DNA of 64,000 nt from Flavobacteriales bacterium (GTDB taxonomy: Bacteria; Bacteroidota; Bacteroidia; Flavobacteriales_F; PHOS-HE28), in contig JADJOI010000003.1 in NCBI GenBank assembly GCA_016713875.1, positions 558,001-622,000 of the forward strand, read 5' to 3'. The notes under the pieces are model-generated. The model worked only from the letters and a program-made list of their open reading frames with translations, did not search any database and was not told where the DNA came from. Each line of letters begins with the position of its first letter. Position 1 is the stretch's first letter. The position numbers and the translations under genes were made by a program. Shown piece after piece: positions 58,007 through 64,000 of this stretch.

Positions 58007-58579
58007 ATGCTCCGAACCATGCTCTCCGGTATGTTCCTGCTCTCCCTCTTCGGCTGCGGCCGTGCGCAAGGGCCCATCGCGCCCGTGACCCCGGTCGCCC
58101 CGTTCCATGCGCTGAAGGCCACCGACATCACGGGTGCACCGGTCGACCTGTCGGCGTACAAGGGCCATCCCGTGCTCATCGTCAACACCGCCAGCCGCTG
58201 CGGCCACACGCCGCAGTATGCCGAACTGCAGGAGCTGTACATGCGCTACGAGGCGAAGGGCCTGGTGGTCCTGGGTTTCCCCAGCAACGATTTCCTGCGG
58301 CAGGAGCCCGGCGACAACGCCGAGATCGCCGAGTTCTGCACCAAGAACTACGGGGTCACCTTTCCCATGATGGCCAAGGTGGAGGTGAAGGGCGAGGGCC
58401 GCGACCCGGTGTACCAGTGGCTCACGCGCAAGGACCTGAACGGGGCCATGGACAGCAAGGTGAAGTGGAACTTCCAGAAGTACCTCGTGGACGGACAGGG
58501 CCGCTTGATCGGCGTGTTCGATCCCGGCACCGACCCGCTCGACCCGGGCATCACCACCCTCATCGACGCCAACCTATGA
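58007..58579 (+). CDS. Glutathione peroxidase-family lipoprotein
   Basis: A 190-residue thioredoxin-fold peroxidase with a lipoprotein signal (MFLLSLFGC). Catalytic features are Cys in NTASRCGHTPQY near residue 65, GFPSNDFLRQEP with the Gln partner near 100, and KWNFQKYLVD supplying Trp-Asn. As a Cys enzyme tethered to a membrane it probably reduces lipid or hydrogen peroxides with thioredoxin-like or bacillithiol reductants. It overlaps the next, paralogous gene by ATGA. Confidence 0.9.
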   Translation: MLRTMLSGMFLLSLFGCGRAQGPIAPVTPVAPFHALKATDITGAPVDLSAYKGHPVLIVNTASRCGHTPQYAELQELYMRYEAKGLVVLGFPSNDFLRQEPGDNAEIAEFCTKNYGVTFPMMAKVEVKGEGRDPVYQWLTRKDLNGAMDSKVKWNFQKYLVDGQGRLIGVFDPGTDPLDPGITTLIDANL

Positions 58580-59160
58580 ACCGATGCGCCCCGCTGTTGC
58601 TCTCCGCGCTGCTGGCCTGTGGCGCACCGCCCGAGTCCACCACGGCCCCCTCGTCCACCCCGACGGAAGCCCCCTCGACCATGCCTGAGTTCCACACCCT
58701 CGCCGCCACCACCATCGATGGCAAGCCCTTTCCCTTCGAGCAGCTCAAAGGGCGGAAGGTGATCATCGTGAACACGGCCAGCGAGTGCGGCTACACGCCA
58801 CAGTATGCCGAACTTCAGGAACTGTACGCTGCTCACAAGGACAGAGGGCTTGTGGTGCTCGGCTTCCCCAGCAACGATTTCGGCGGCCAGGAGCCGGGCG
58901 CCGAGGCGGAGATCGCAGCCTTCTGCGCCAAGAACTACGGCGTCAGCTTCCCCCTGATGAGCAAGGTGCGCACGACGGGCGCGGAGCAGCACCCTGTGTA
59001 CGCATGGCTCACCCACAGCGACCGCAACGGCGTGCTGAACACGGAGGTGAAGTGGAACTTCCACAAGTTCCTCATCGACGAGCAGGGTGTGCTGCAGAAG
59101 GACCTGCCGAGCAGTGTCAGCCCGCTGGATCCGGCGGTGCTGGCGTGGGTGGAGGGGTGA
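58576..59160 (+). CDS. Glutathione peroxidase-family lipoprotein, tandem paralogue
   Basis: A 194-residue paralogue of the preceding gene. Lipoprotein signal (LLLSALLAC), a Ser/Thr/Pro spacer (about 18-38), then the catalytic sites NTASECGYTPQY, GFPSNDFGGQEP and KWNFHKFLID. The catalytic segments are closely similar between the two copies while signals and tails differ, so the duplication is old or under strong constraint. It is followed by bshB1, a thiol-biosynthesis gene with its own promoter. Confidence 0.9.
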   Translation: MNRCAPLLLSALLACGAPPESTTAPSSTPTEAPSTMPEFHTLAATTIDGKPFPFEQLKGRKVIIVNTASECGYTPQYAELQELYAAHKDRGLVVLGFPSNDFGGQEPGAEAEIAAFCAKNYGVSFPLMSKVRTTGAEQHPVYAWLTHSDRNGVLNTEVKWNFHKFLIDEQGVLQKDLPSSVSPLDPAVLAWVEG

Positions 59161-59187
59161 GGTCGGCGTTCGTGCACGTCTCCGGAT

Positions 59188-59195
59188 CATCTTTG
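59188..59195 (+). promoter_or_regulatory. -7 box of bshB1
   Basis: CATCTTTG ends 7 bases before the ATG at 59203. Confidence 0.5.
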
Positions 59196-59202
59196 CGGCA
59201 CC

Positions 59203-59928
59203 ATGCACGGCGGACCGGTCGACATCCTCTGCATCACCGCGCACCCCGATGACGCGGAGATCTCCTGCGCAGGCACCCTGATGCGCCAGATCGAGCTGGG
59301 CCACAGCGTGGGTCTGGTGGAGCTCACCGCCGGCGAACTGGGCACGCGCGGCAGCGCCACCCTGCGCAGGCAGGAGGCTGAAGCGGCCATGAAGGTCATC
59401 GGCGCGCGGTTCCGGTATGACCTGGGTCTGCCCGACGGCTTCTTCCGCTCGGAGCGCGAGGTGCTGCTCAAGGTCATCACCGTGCTGCGCCTGCACCGGC
59501 CGCGCGTGGTGATCACTAACGCGGTGCGCGACCGTCATCCCGACCACGGCCGGGGTGCCGATCTGGTGCGGGAGGCCGTGTTCCTCAGCGGCCTGCGGCG
59601 CATCGACACCATCTTCAGCGGCAAGCCCCAGGAGCCCTGGCGGCCCACCACGTTGATGCACTGCGTGCAGGACAACTGGATCGATCCCGACGTGGTGGTG
59701 GACATCACTCCCTTCTGGGACCGCAAGATGGAGGCGCTGATGTGCTTCCGTTCGCAATTCTACGACCCCACCAGCACCGAACCGGAGAGCCCGATCGCCA
59801 CGCGGGAGTTCCTGCCTTTCCTGGAAGGGCGACATCGGGCGATGGGGCGCATCATCCACGCGTCGTACGGCGAAGGCTTCACGGTGCAGCGCGCGCCGGG
59901 CGTCCGCGATGTGATGGAGCTGGCGTGA
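59203..59928 (+). CDS. bshB1: Bacillithiol biosynthesis deacetylase
   Basis: Zinc LmbE-type deacetylase (241 residues) converting GlcNAc-malate, the BshA product, to GlcN-malate. Metal site AHPDDAEISCAGTL near residue 13, TAGELGTRGS, ITNAVRDRHPDHGRGADLVREA near 104, and FRSQFYDPTS near 182. Together with bshA at 17.1 kb it shows this organism makes bacillithiol. The final enzyme BshC is outside the window. Proximity to two peroxidases is suggestive but not proof of a link. Confidence 0.93.
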   Translation: MHGGPVDILCITAHPDDAEISCAGTLMRQIELGHSVGLVELTAGELGTRGSATLRRQEAEAAMKVIGARFRYDLGLPDGFFRSEREVLLKVITVLRLHRPRVVITNAVRDRHPDHGRGADLVREAVFLSGLRRIDTIFSGKPQEPWRPTTLMHCVQDNWIDPDVVVDITPFWDRKMEALMCFRSQFYDPTSTEPESPIATREFLPFLEGRHRAMGRIIHASYGEGFTVQRAPGVRDVMELA

Positions 59929-59935
59929 GGCGCGC

Positions 59936-61189
59936 TCATCGACCCACCAGCCGGAGCAGCCGATCGAGGTCCGCACGGCCCGGCCGGTGATCGCGGAGGC
60001 GTGCACCACTGAGGGTCGCGAAGCGCCAGCCCTGGTAGGTGGCGTTCACCAGGTAGGCCAGCGAGGCGGTCAAGGCCGCGCCCGCGGTGCCCCAGGCGGG
60101 CACCAGCACCAGGCCGGCGCCGATCGTCACCAACAGCCCGAGCCCCGAGCCCACGGCGTTATGCACGTTGCGGCCCACTCCGCTGAAGTAGTGGCTGTAG
60201 GCCTGCGAGGCGGCCATGCCCACGATGCCGGGGGCCAGGCAGGCCAGCAGGGGGCGCACACCGGTCACCTCGGCCCCGAAGAGCAGGGCGTACACCGCGT
60301 CCGGCAGCAGCAGCGCCACCAGCAGGGCGCCGGTCGCGGCCGCCACCGAGGCCTTGAACACCGTGAGGGTGAGCGCGCGCTGCCGCTCGGCGGCGGGCTC
60401 GTTGCTCACCGCGCTGTACAGCACCATGCCCAGGCTGCGCGGCACCAGCCAGGCACCCTCGGCCAGTTGCGTCGCCACCGAGTACACGCCCAGCGCGGCC
60501 AGCCCCTGGAAGTGTTCGATCAGGTAGTAGGCGAAGCGGTAGTTCAGCAGCTGCATGGTGTTGGCCCCCTGCACGTGCAACCCCTGCAGCACCATGCGGC
60601 GCAGCAGGCCATCCGCTTCGGGCGGTGCGGGACCCCGTGCGCGCTGTACCAGGGCCCATGCGCTGAGGCCCACCGTGGTGGCGAAGGCCGCGTAGGAGGC
60701 CTGCACATAGGCCTGCACCGAAGCCCCGCCCGGCATGCGCACCAGGGCAGTGAACACCATCAGCAGCACCAGCCCGTGCAGGGCGGTGATGCGGTTGTAG
60801 GCCGCGATGCACTGCCGGCCGAGCAGCACGTTCAGGTGAATGGTGTAGAACGATTGCATCAGCGCGAGCACCACGACGTGTCCGGTCAGGCCAGTGGGCA
60901 CCAGCGGAAGCATCTTCAGCACGGCGAAGGCGACCAGGGCGGTGAGCACGGCCCAGCCGTAGGCGGGCCGGAGCAGGGCCGGCAGCGGGGCGCGCGGCAC
61001 CAGGTGCACCAGCGCGCCGCCACCCACCACGTTGTTCAGCAGTTGCACGAGCGTGATGGCGAGCACGATGAGGCTGATGGAGCCCAGGCCCTCAGCGCCC
61101 AGCAGGTGGCCGGCCACCATGATCACCAGCAGGTTCGCCAGCGTGGTCCACGCTCGGGCGATCACCGAACCGATGGCGGGGCGGATCAT
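59936..61189 (-). CDS. Polysaccharide flippase-like membrane protein
   Basis: A 417-residue polytopic protein of the MATE/PST type (Wzx-like): about twelve hydrophobic helices, starting ARAWTTLANLLVIMVAGHLLGAEGLG, with RFAYYLIEHFQGLAALGVYSVATQLAEG in the middle. Such proteins flip lipid-linked oligosaccharides. It overlaps the formyltransferase-fusion gene by 4 bases, placing it in a surface-polysaccharide operon. Confidence 0.83.
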   Translation of the reverse strand: MIRPAIGSVIARAWTTLANLLVIMVAGHLLGAEGLGSISLIVLAITLVQLLNNVVGGGALVHLVPRAPLPALLRPAYGWAVLTALVAFAVLKMLPLVPTGLTGHVVVLALMQSFYTIHLNVLLGRQCIAAYNRITALHGLVLLMVFTALVRMPGGASVQAYVQASYAAFATTVGLSAWALVQRARGPAPPEADGLLRRMVLQGLHVQGANTMQLLNYRFAYYLIEHFQGLAALGVYSVATQLAEGAWLVPRSLGMVLYSAVSNEPAAERQRALTLTVFKASVAAATGALLVALLLPDAVYALLFGAEVTGVRPLLACLAPGIVGMAASQAYSHYFSGVGRNVHNAVGSGLGLLVTIGAGLVLVPAWGTAGAALTASLAYLVNATYQGWRFATLSGARLRDHRPGRADLDRLLRLVGR

Positions 61190-62883
61190 GGGCGCAGCCT
61201 GGCGAGGAGGGTGGACAGTTTCCGCTGGCGTTCGCGCGCGGCCCGGTCGGGCACCCGCAGAAAGCGCTTGCCGTCGACGAGCGTCACATCACCTACGGCG
61301 CTCACGGTGTGCAGGCCCTTGGAGTAGGCGCTGTTGGTGATGGGGCCCACCGTGCGCACGGCCTCTTCCCGGAAGGCCGTGGGGCTCAGTTCCAGCACCC
61401 GATGGAACACCACGCGGCCCCCGTAGGTGAGGCTGCTGTCCTGCCCGGGGCGGTACAGGGCGCCCTGATGCACGAAGGGCGTGCCGGCCGGCCGCGCGGA
61501 GCGTACATCGGTCTTCACGGGGTTCAGGGGATGCGGCAGGTAGGGCCCGTGGAGGTCCGCGGCGTGGTAGAGGAAGAGCTCGGTGTTGGTGAGCGGCGCC
61601 TTGGTCCCGAAGAGCCACCAGCGGCCGTTCCAGTGCACTGGCGTGGGGTCGAACAGCGGCTCCTCCAGCAGGGTGGCCACAGGCTCCATCCGGGTCATGG
61701 CCTCGTCGAGCTCGTAGAGCTGCACCCGTCCCAGCGCCGCCTGCTCGGGGATCACGCAGGTGCGGCCTTCATGCGTCAGCACGAACGGGTAGGAGAGGTG
61801 CTCCGGCAGGTCGAGCAGGGTGCGCGAGCGCTTCAGCACGTTGTCGCGCTTGGGTCGCAGACGGGCGATCTCGCCTTTGGCGCGCGCATGGTCGTACTTC
61901 TCGTACAGCACATGCAACTGTCCCTCGGCGTCAGTGAACCCGAAGGGATCGGCGCGGAACGAGCGCTCGGCGGGCGCCGGTAGCCAGCGCACGTTGAGGC
62001 TGGGCTTCTCCTCCAGCAGCCGGTGGATCGGCTGGTTCAGCACGCCGATGTTCCACTCCTCGTGCCGCGTGAGCGATGCCCGGTGGAAGCGCAGCTTGTT
62101 GCGCAGCTGCACGAAGAGGAAGCGCAGGAAGGTGAGGTTGCCGGGATAGCGCAGGATCGGTGCGGTGGTGCCGCTTGTGTGGCCCTGGGCGGCATCCGGG
62201 TCACCGGCCAGGATGCGACGCATCACCAGCGAGGGCCAGACGGCGCTATGGCGGAGCACGGTGTCCACCGTCTCCCGCAGGGAATGGTCCACCACGCCGA
62301 ACCAGCCCTTGTGCAGGATGCGGCCGCCGTCCAGCTTCTCGGTGAGCCGCTGCAGCACGGCCCCCATCACCGGTTCGCCGCGCAGCAGTTCCCAGAGGCC
62401 CGGCGGGCCGCCGCGGTAGTGCTCCTCATCGCCGTGGTGGAAGCTCCACACCCCGTGGGTGGCCACCTCCAGCACGTCGCCCCGCAGGATGTTGAAGCCG
62501 AAGCGTAGCAGCATGTCGGGGCGGTGCGTGCGGATGCGGGCGATGTCCTCGGCGCTGAAGTACTGGCCATGCCCGCGGCGTTCCACGGTGCACTCGATCG
62601 CCGGCACGTCGCGCAGCAGCGCGCTCACGTCCTCGGGCGCCATGGCGGCCGGCCTGAAGTGCTTCCGGCGGTAGCGCAGGTAGAGCGCGATCCGCCAGGG
62701 ATGGCGAAGGAGGCGCTGCCCAAGGCTTCGCGGTGCAGGCCGGGTGGGTGTGGGCCGCACCACGAGCACCAGGTCCACGCCATCCACGGCCAGCACGTGG
62801 CGCAGGCATTCGGCCTGCCAGCGTTGCAGCACGGGTCCGTCGCACAGCAGGCCCACGCGGAGCCGGGGTTCGGTGGCGTTCAT
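61186..62883 (-). CDS. Formyltransferase domain fused to a GINT-like beta-propeller domain
   Basis: A 565-residue protein. Residues 10-260 resemble formyl transferases: LRFGFNILRGDVLEVATHGVWSFHHGDEEHYRGGPPGLWELLRGE and LTEKLDGGRIL give the Asn, His and Asp positions of the family. Residues 285-545 have repeated strands (SFRADPFGFTDAEGQLHVLYE, HLSYPFVLTHEGRTCVIPEQAALG, LFDPTPVHWNGRWWLFGTKA), like the GH43-type domain of glucosamine inositolphosphorylceramide transferase N-termini. Neighbours suggest modification of a surface sugar, perhaps N-formylation of an amino sugar. This is inference. Confidence 0.72.
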   Translation of the reverse strand: MNATEPRLRVGLLCDGPVLQRWQAECLRHVLAVDGVDLVLVVRPTPTRPAPRSLGQRLLRHPWRIALYLRYRRKHFRPAAMAPEDVSALLRDVPAIECTVERRGHGQYFSAEDIARIRTHRPDMLLRFGFNILRGDVLEVATHGVWSFHHGDEEHYRGGPPGLWELLRGEPVMGAVLQRLTEKLDGGRILHKGWFGVVDHSLRETVDTVLRHSAVWPSLVMRRILAGDPDAAQGHTSGTTAPILRYPGNLTFLRFLFVQLRNKLRFHRASLTRHEEWNIGVLNQPIHRLLEEKPSLNVRWLPAPAERSFRADPFGFTDAEGQLHVLYEKYDHARAKGEIARLRPKRDNVLKRSRTLLDLPEHLSYPFVLTHEGRTCVIPEQAALGRVQLYELDEAMTRMEPVATLLEEPLFDPTPVHWNGRWWLFGTKAPLTNTELFLYHAADLHGPYLPHPLNPVKTDVRSARPAGTPFVHQGALYRPGQDSSLTYGGRVVFHRVLELSPTAFREEAVRTVGPITNSAYSKGLHTVSAVGDVTLVDGKRFLRVPDRAARERQRKLSTLLARLRP

Positions 62884-64000
62884 GGGGCCTGTTGAAGCGC
62901 GTGCAGCAGGGTCCGGCCCACGGCGTCCGGTCCGTAGCGGTCGTTCACCCCGGCGCGGATGGTGTCGGGCCGGTAGCGGTCGGCCTCGCGGGTGAGCCGC
63001 ACCAGCGCGTCGGCCAGCGCGGCGTCATCGTCCACGGGGATCAGCAGGCCGTTCATCGCGGTGATGAACGCTTCGGGGCCGCCGCAGCGTGTGGCGATCA
63101 CCGGACGGCCCTGGGCCAGCGCCTCGCCGGTCACCACGCTGAAGGTCTCCACCCGGCTGTTCACCACCACGGCGAAGGTGCGGGCCATGTGGTCGAGCAC
63201 GGCGCTGTTGGGCAGGCGGCCGAGGAACCGCACATGGTCGCCTAGGCCGAGCGCGCGCGTCAGCGCCTCCAGGTCGGCGCGGTCCGGGCCATCGCCGATC
63301 ACGGTGAGCCGGAGCGAGGGCTCATGGGCACGGGCCTGGGCCAGCGCGCGCAGGGCACCGCTCACCCGCTTGATGCGGTCCACCAGGTCGGCCACCATCA
63401 GGAAGTGGCCGGGCGGGCCGGCGGGCGGCAGCGGGCGGTCGAGCCCCGGGATCGTGTTGGGCACCACCACCGGCTCGGTGCACAGGCCGTGGCGCACGAG
63501 GGCCGCACCCAGGTGGGGGCTCACGGCGATGAAGGCGCGGGCGCGGCGGGCGATGGCGCGGACGAAGGCCTTGAAGAGCGGGCCTTTCCGCGCGAAGGTG
63601 CCGTCCAGGTATTCGCTGCTCTGCTCGGCCAGTACGAAGGGGATGCCGCGCCTGCGCAGGCGCAGGGCGGTCAACGCGGGCCGCACCAGGATGTAGGCCA
63701 GCACCAGGTCCACGGCCGGGCGCTCGCGCTCCAGGACCTGCAGTGCGCGTGTGGCGGAGCGGAGGTGGCGCCACAGGTTGACGGCCTTGCGCAGCGGCGC
63801 CAGCGGCCAGGTGCAGGCGCGGTACACGGCGCGCAGCTCCCACAGCCCGTCGACGGTCCCTGACGTGATGGCCATCGGCGCGTGGGCGTCGGGATCGGCC
63901 TGCACCACCAGCACGCTCACCGGCGTATGGCGGTCCAGCGCGAGGGCTTGCTTGCGAATGAAGTCGCCCAACTGCGGGTCGCGGGGACCGGGGTACCACT
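62880..64000 (-). CDS. Glycosyltransferase family 4 protein, N-terminus outside window
   Basis: GT4-type transferase running off the right edge. The last bases still encode WYPGPRDPQLGDFIRKQA, the usual near-N-terminal segment of this family, so only a short start is missing. Donor-site features are FLMVADLVDRIKRVSGALRAL and SRVETFSVVTGEALAQGRPVIATRCGGPEAFI. It overlaps the next gene by 4 bases and belongs to the polysaccharide cluster. Specificity is unknown. Confidence 0.88.
   Translation of the reverse strand, partial: WYPGPRDPQLGDFIRKQALALDRHTPVSVLVVQADPDAHAPMAITSGTVDGLWELRAVYRACTWPLAPLRKAVNLWRHLRSATRALQVLERERPAVDLVLAYILVRPALTALRLRRRGIPFVLAEQSSEYLDGTFARKGPLFKAFVRAIARRARAFIAVSPHLGAALVRHGLCTEPVVVPNTIPGLDRPLPPAGPPGHFLMVADLVDRIKRVSGALRALAQARAHEPSLRLTVIGDGPDRADLEALTRALGLGDHVRFLGRLPNSAVLDHMARTFAVVVNSRVETFSVVTGEALAQGRPVIATRCGGPEAFITAMNGLLIPVDDDAALADALVRLTREADRYRPDTIRAGVNDRYGPDAVGRTLLHALQQAP

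Overview
The window is a GC-rich bacterial chromosome segment that reads as Bacteroidota, probably a GC-rich Flavobacteriales-type lineage. The evidence is type IX secretion (T9SS) sorting domains of both A and B type, a gliding-motility-type C-terminal domain, bacillithiol genes bshA and bshB1, a CarboxypepD_reg-type TonB receptor, a Bacteroidota-type IspH and ornithine aminotransferase, and the TAnnTTTG -7 promoter box in front of a large share of genes. Many of these boxes end only 4-10 bases before the start codon, so much of the genome is probably transcribed as leaderless or nearly leaderless mRNA.

Layout. 1-9.5 kb: cmk (cut by the window edge), ispH, rpsA, pyrR-pyrB, a STAS protein with a T9SS protein, ribonuclease Z, a LuxR-type response regulator and a BadF-type sugar kinase. 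9.5-20 kb: a membrane patatin, the histidine-degradation enzymes FtcD and HutI, a CPBP protease interrupted by an in-frame TGA, bshA and a CoA-transferase. 20-30 kb: tRNA-Leu and tRNA-Lys, a tiny T9SS sorting-domain protein, aroK, a PyrR-like phosphoribosyltransferase, an SGNH/PKD protein, a frameshifted TauE permease, a methyltransferase, rlmD and rocD.

29.9-37.4 kb is the accessory region and the main find. It is a small integron-like cassette array. Three attC-like hairpins separate cassettes carrying (from left) an AT-rich lipoprotein/membrane protein pair, a restriction-modification system with a circularly permuted cytosine methyltransferase, and a HicB/HicA-like pair plus a tRNA-like element and a small winged-helix protein. 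For all four cassettes the first bases of the cassette are complementary to the R box of its own attC, which is the signature of circular cassettes closing on themselves. The adjoining tyrosine recombinase lacks the extra domain of classical IntI and lies with its 3' end toward the array. A 165-bp MITE-like element marks the other side.

37.4-46 kb: a MORN lipoprotein, a large TonB-dependent receptor, a DsbA-like lipoprotein, an SRPBCC/DUF1801/GyrI gene cluster, an F420-type NADP oxidoreductase and mazG. 46-64 kb: a large PKD/T9SS-B protein. Then a long minus-strand run ccmB-C-D-E-F, DUF2520, KdsC-like phosphatase, UbiA prenyltransferase, maf and an outer-membrane protein. Then two tandem lipoprotein glutathione peroxidases, bshB1 and a polysaccharide cluster (flippase, formyltransferase fusion, glycosyltransferase) that runs off the right edge.
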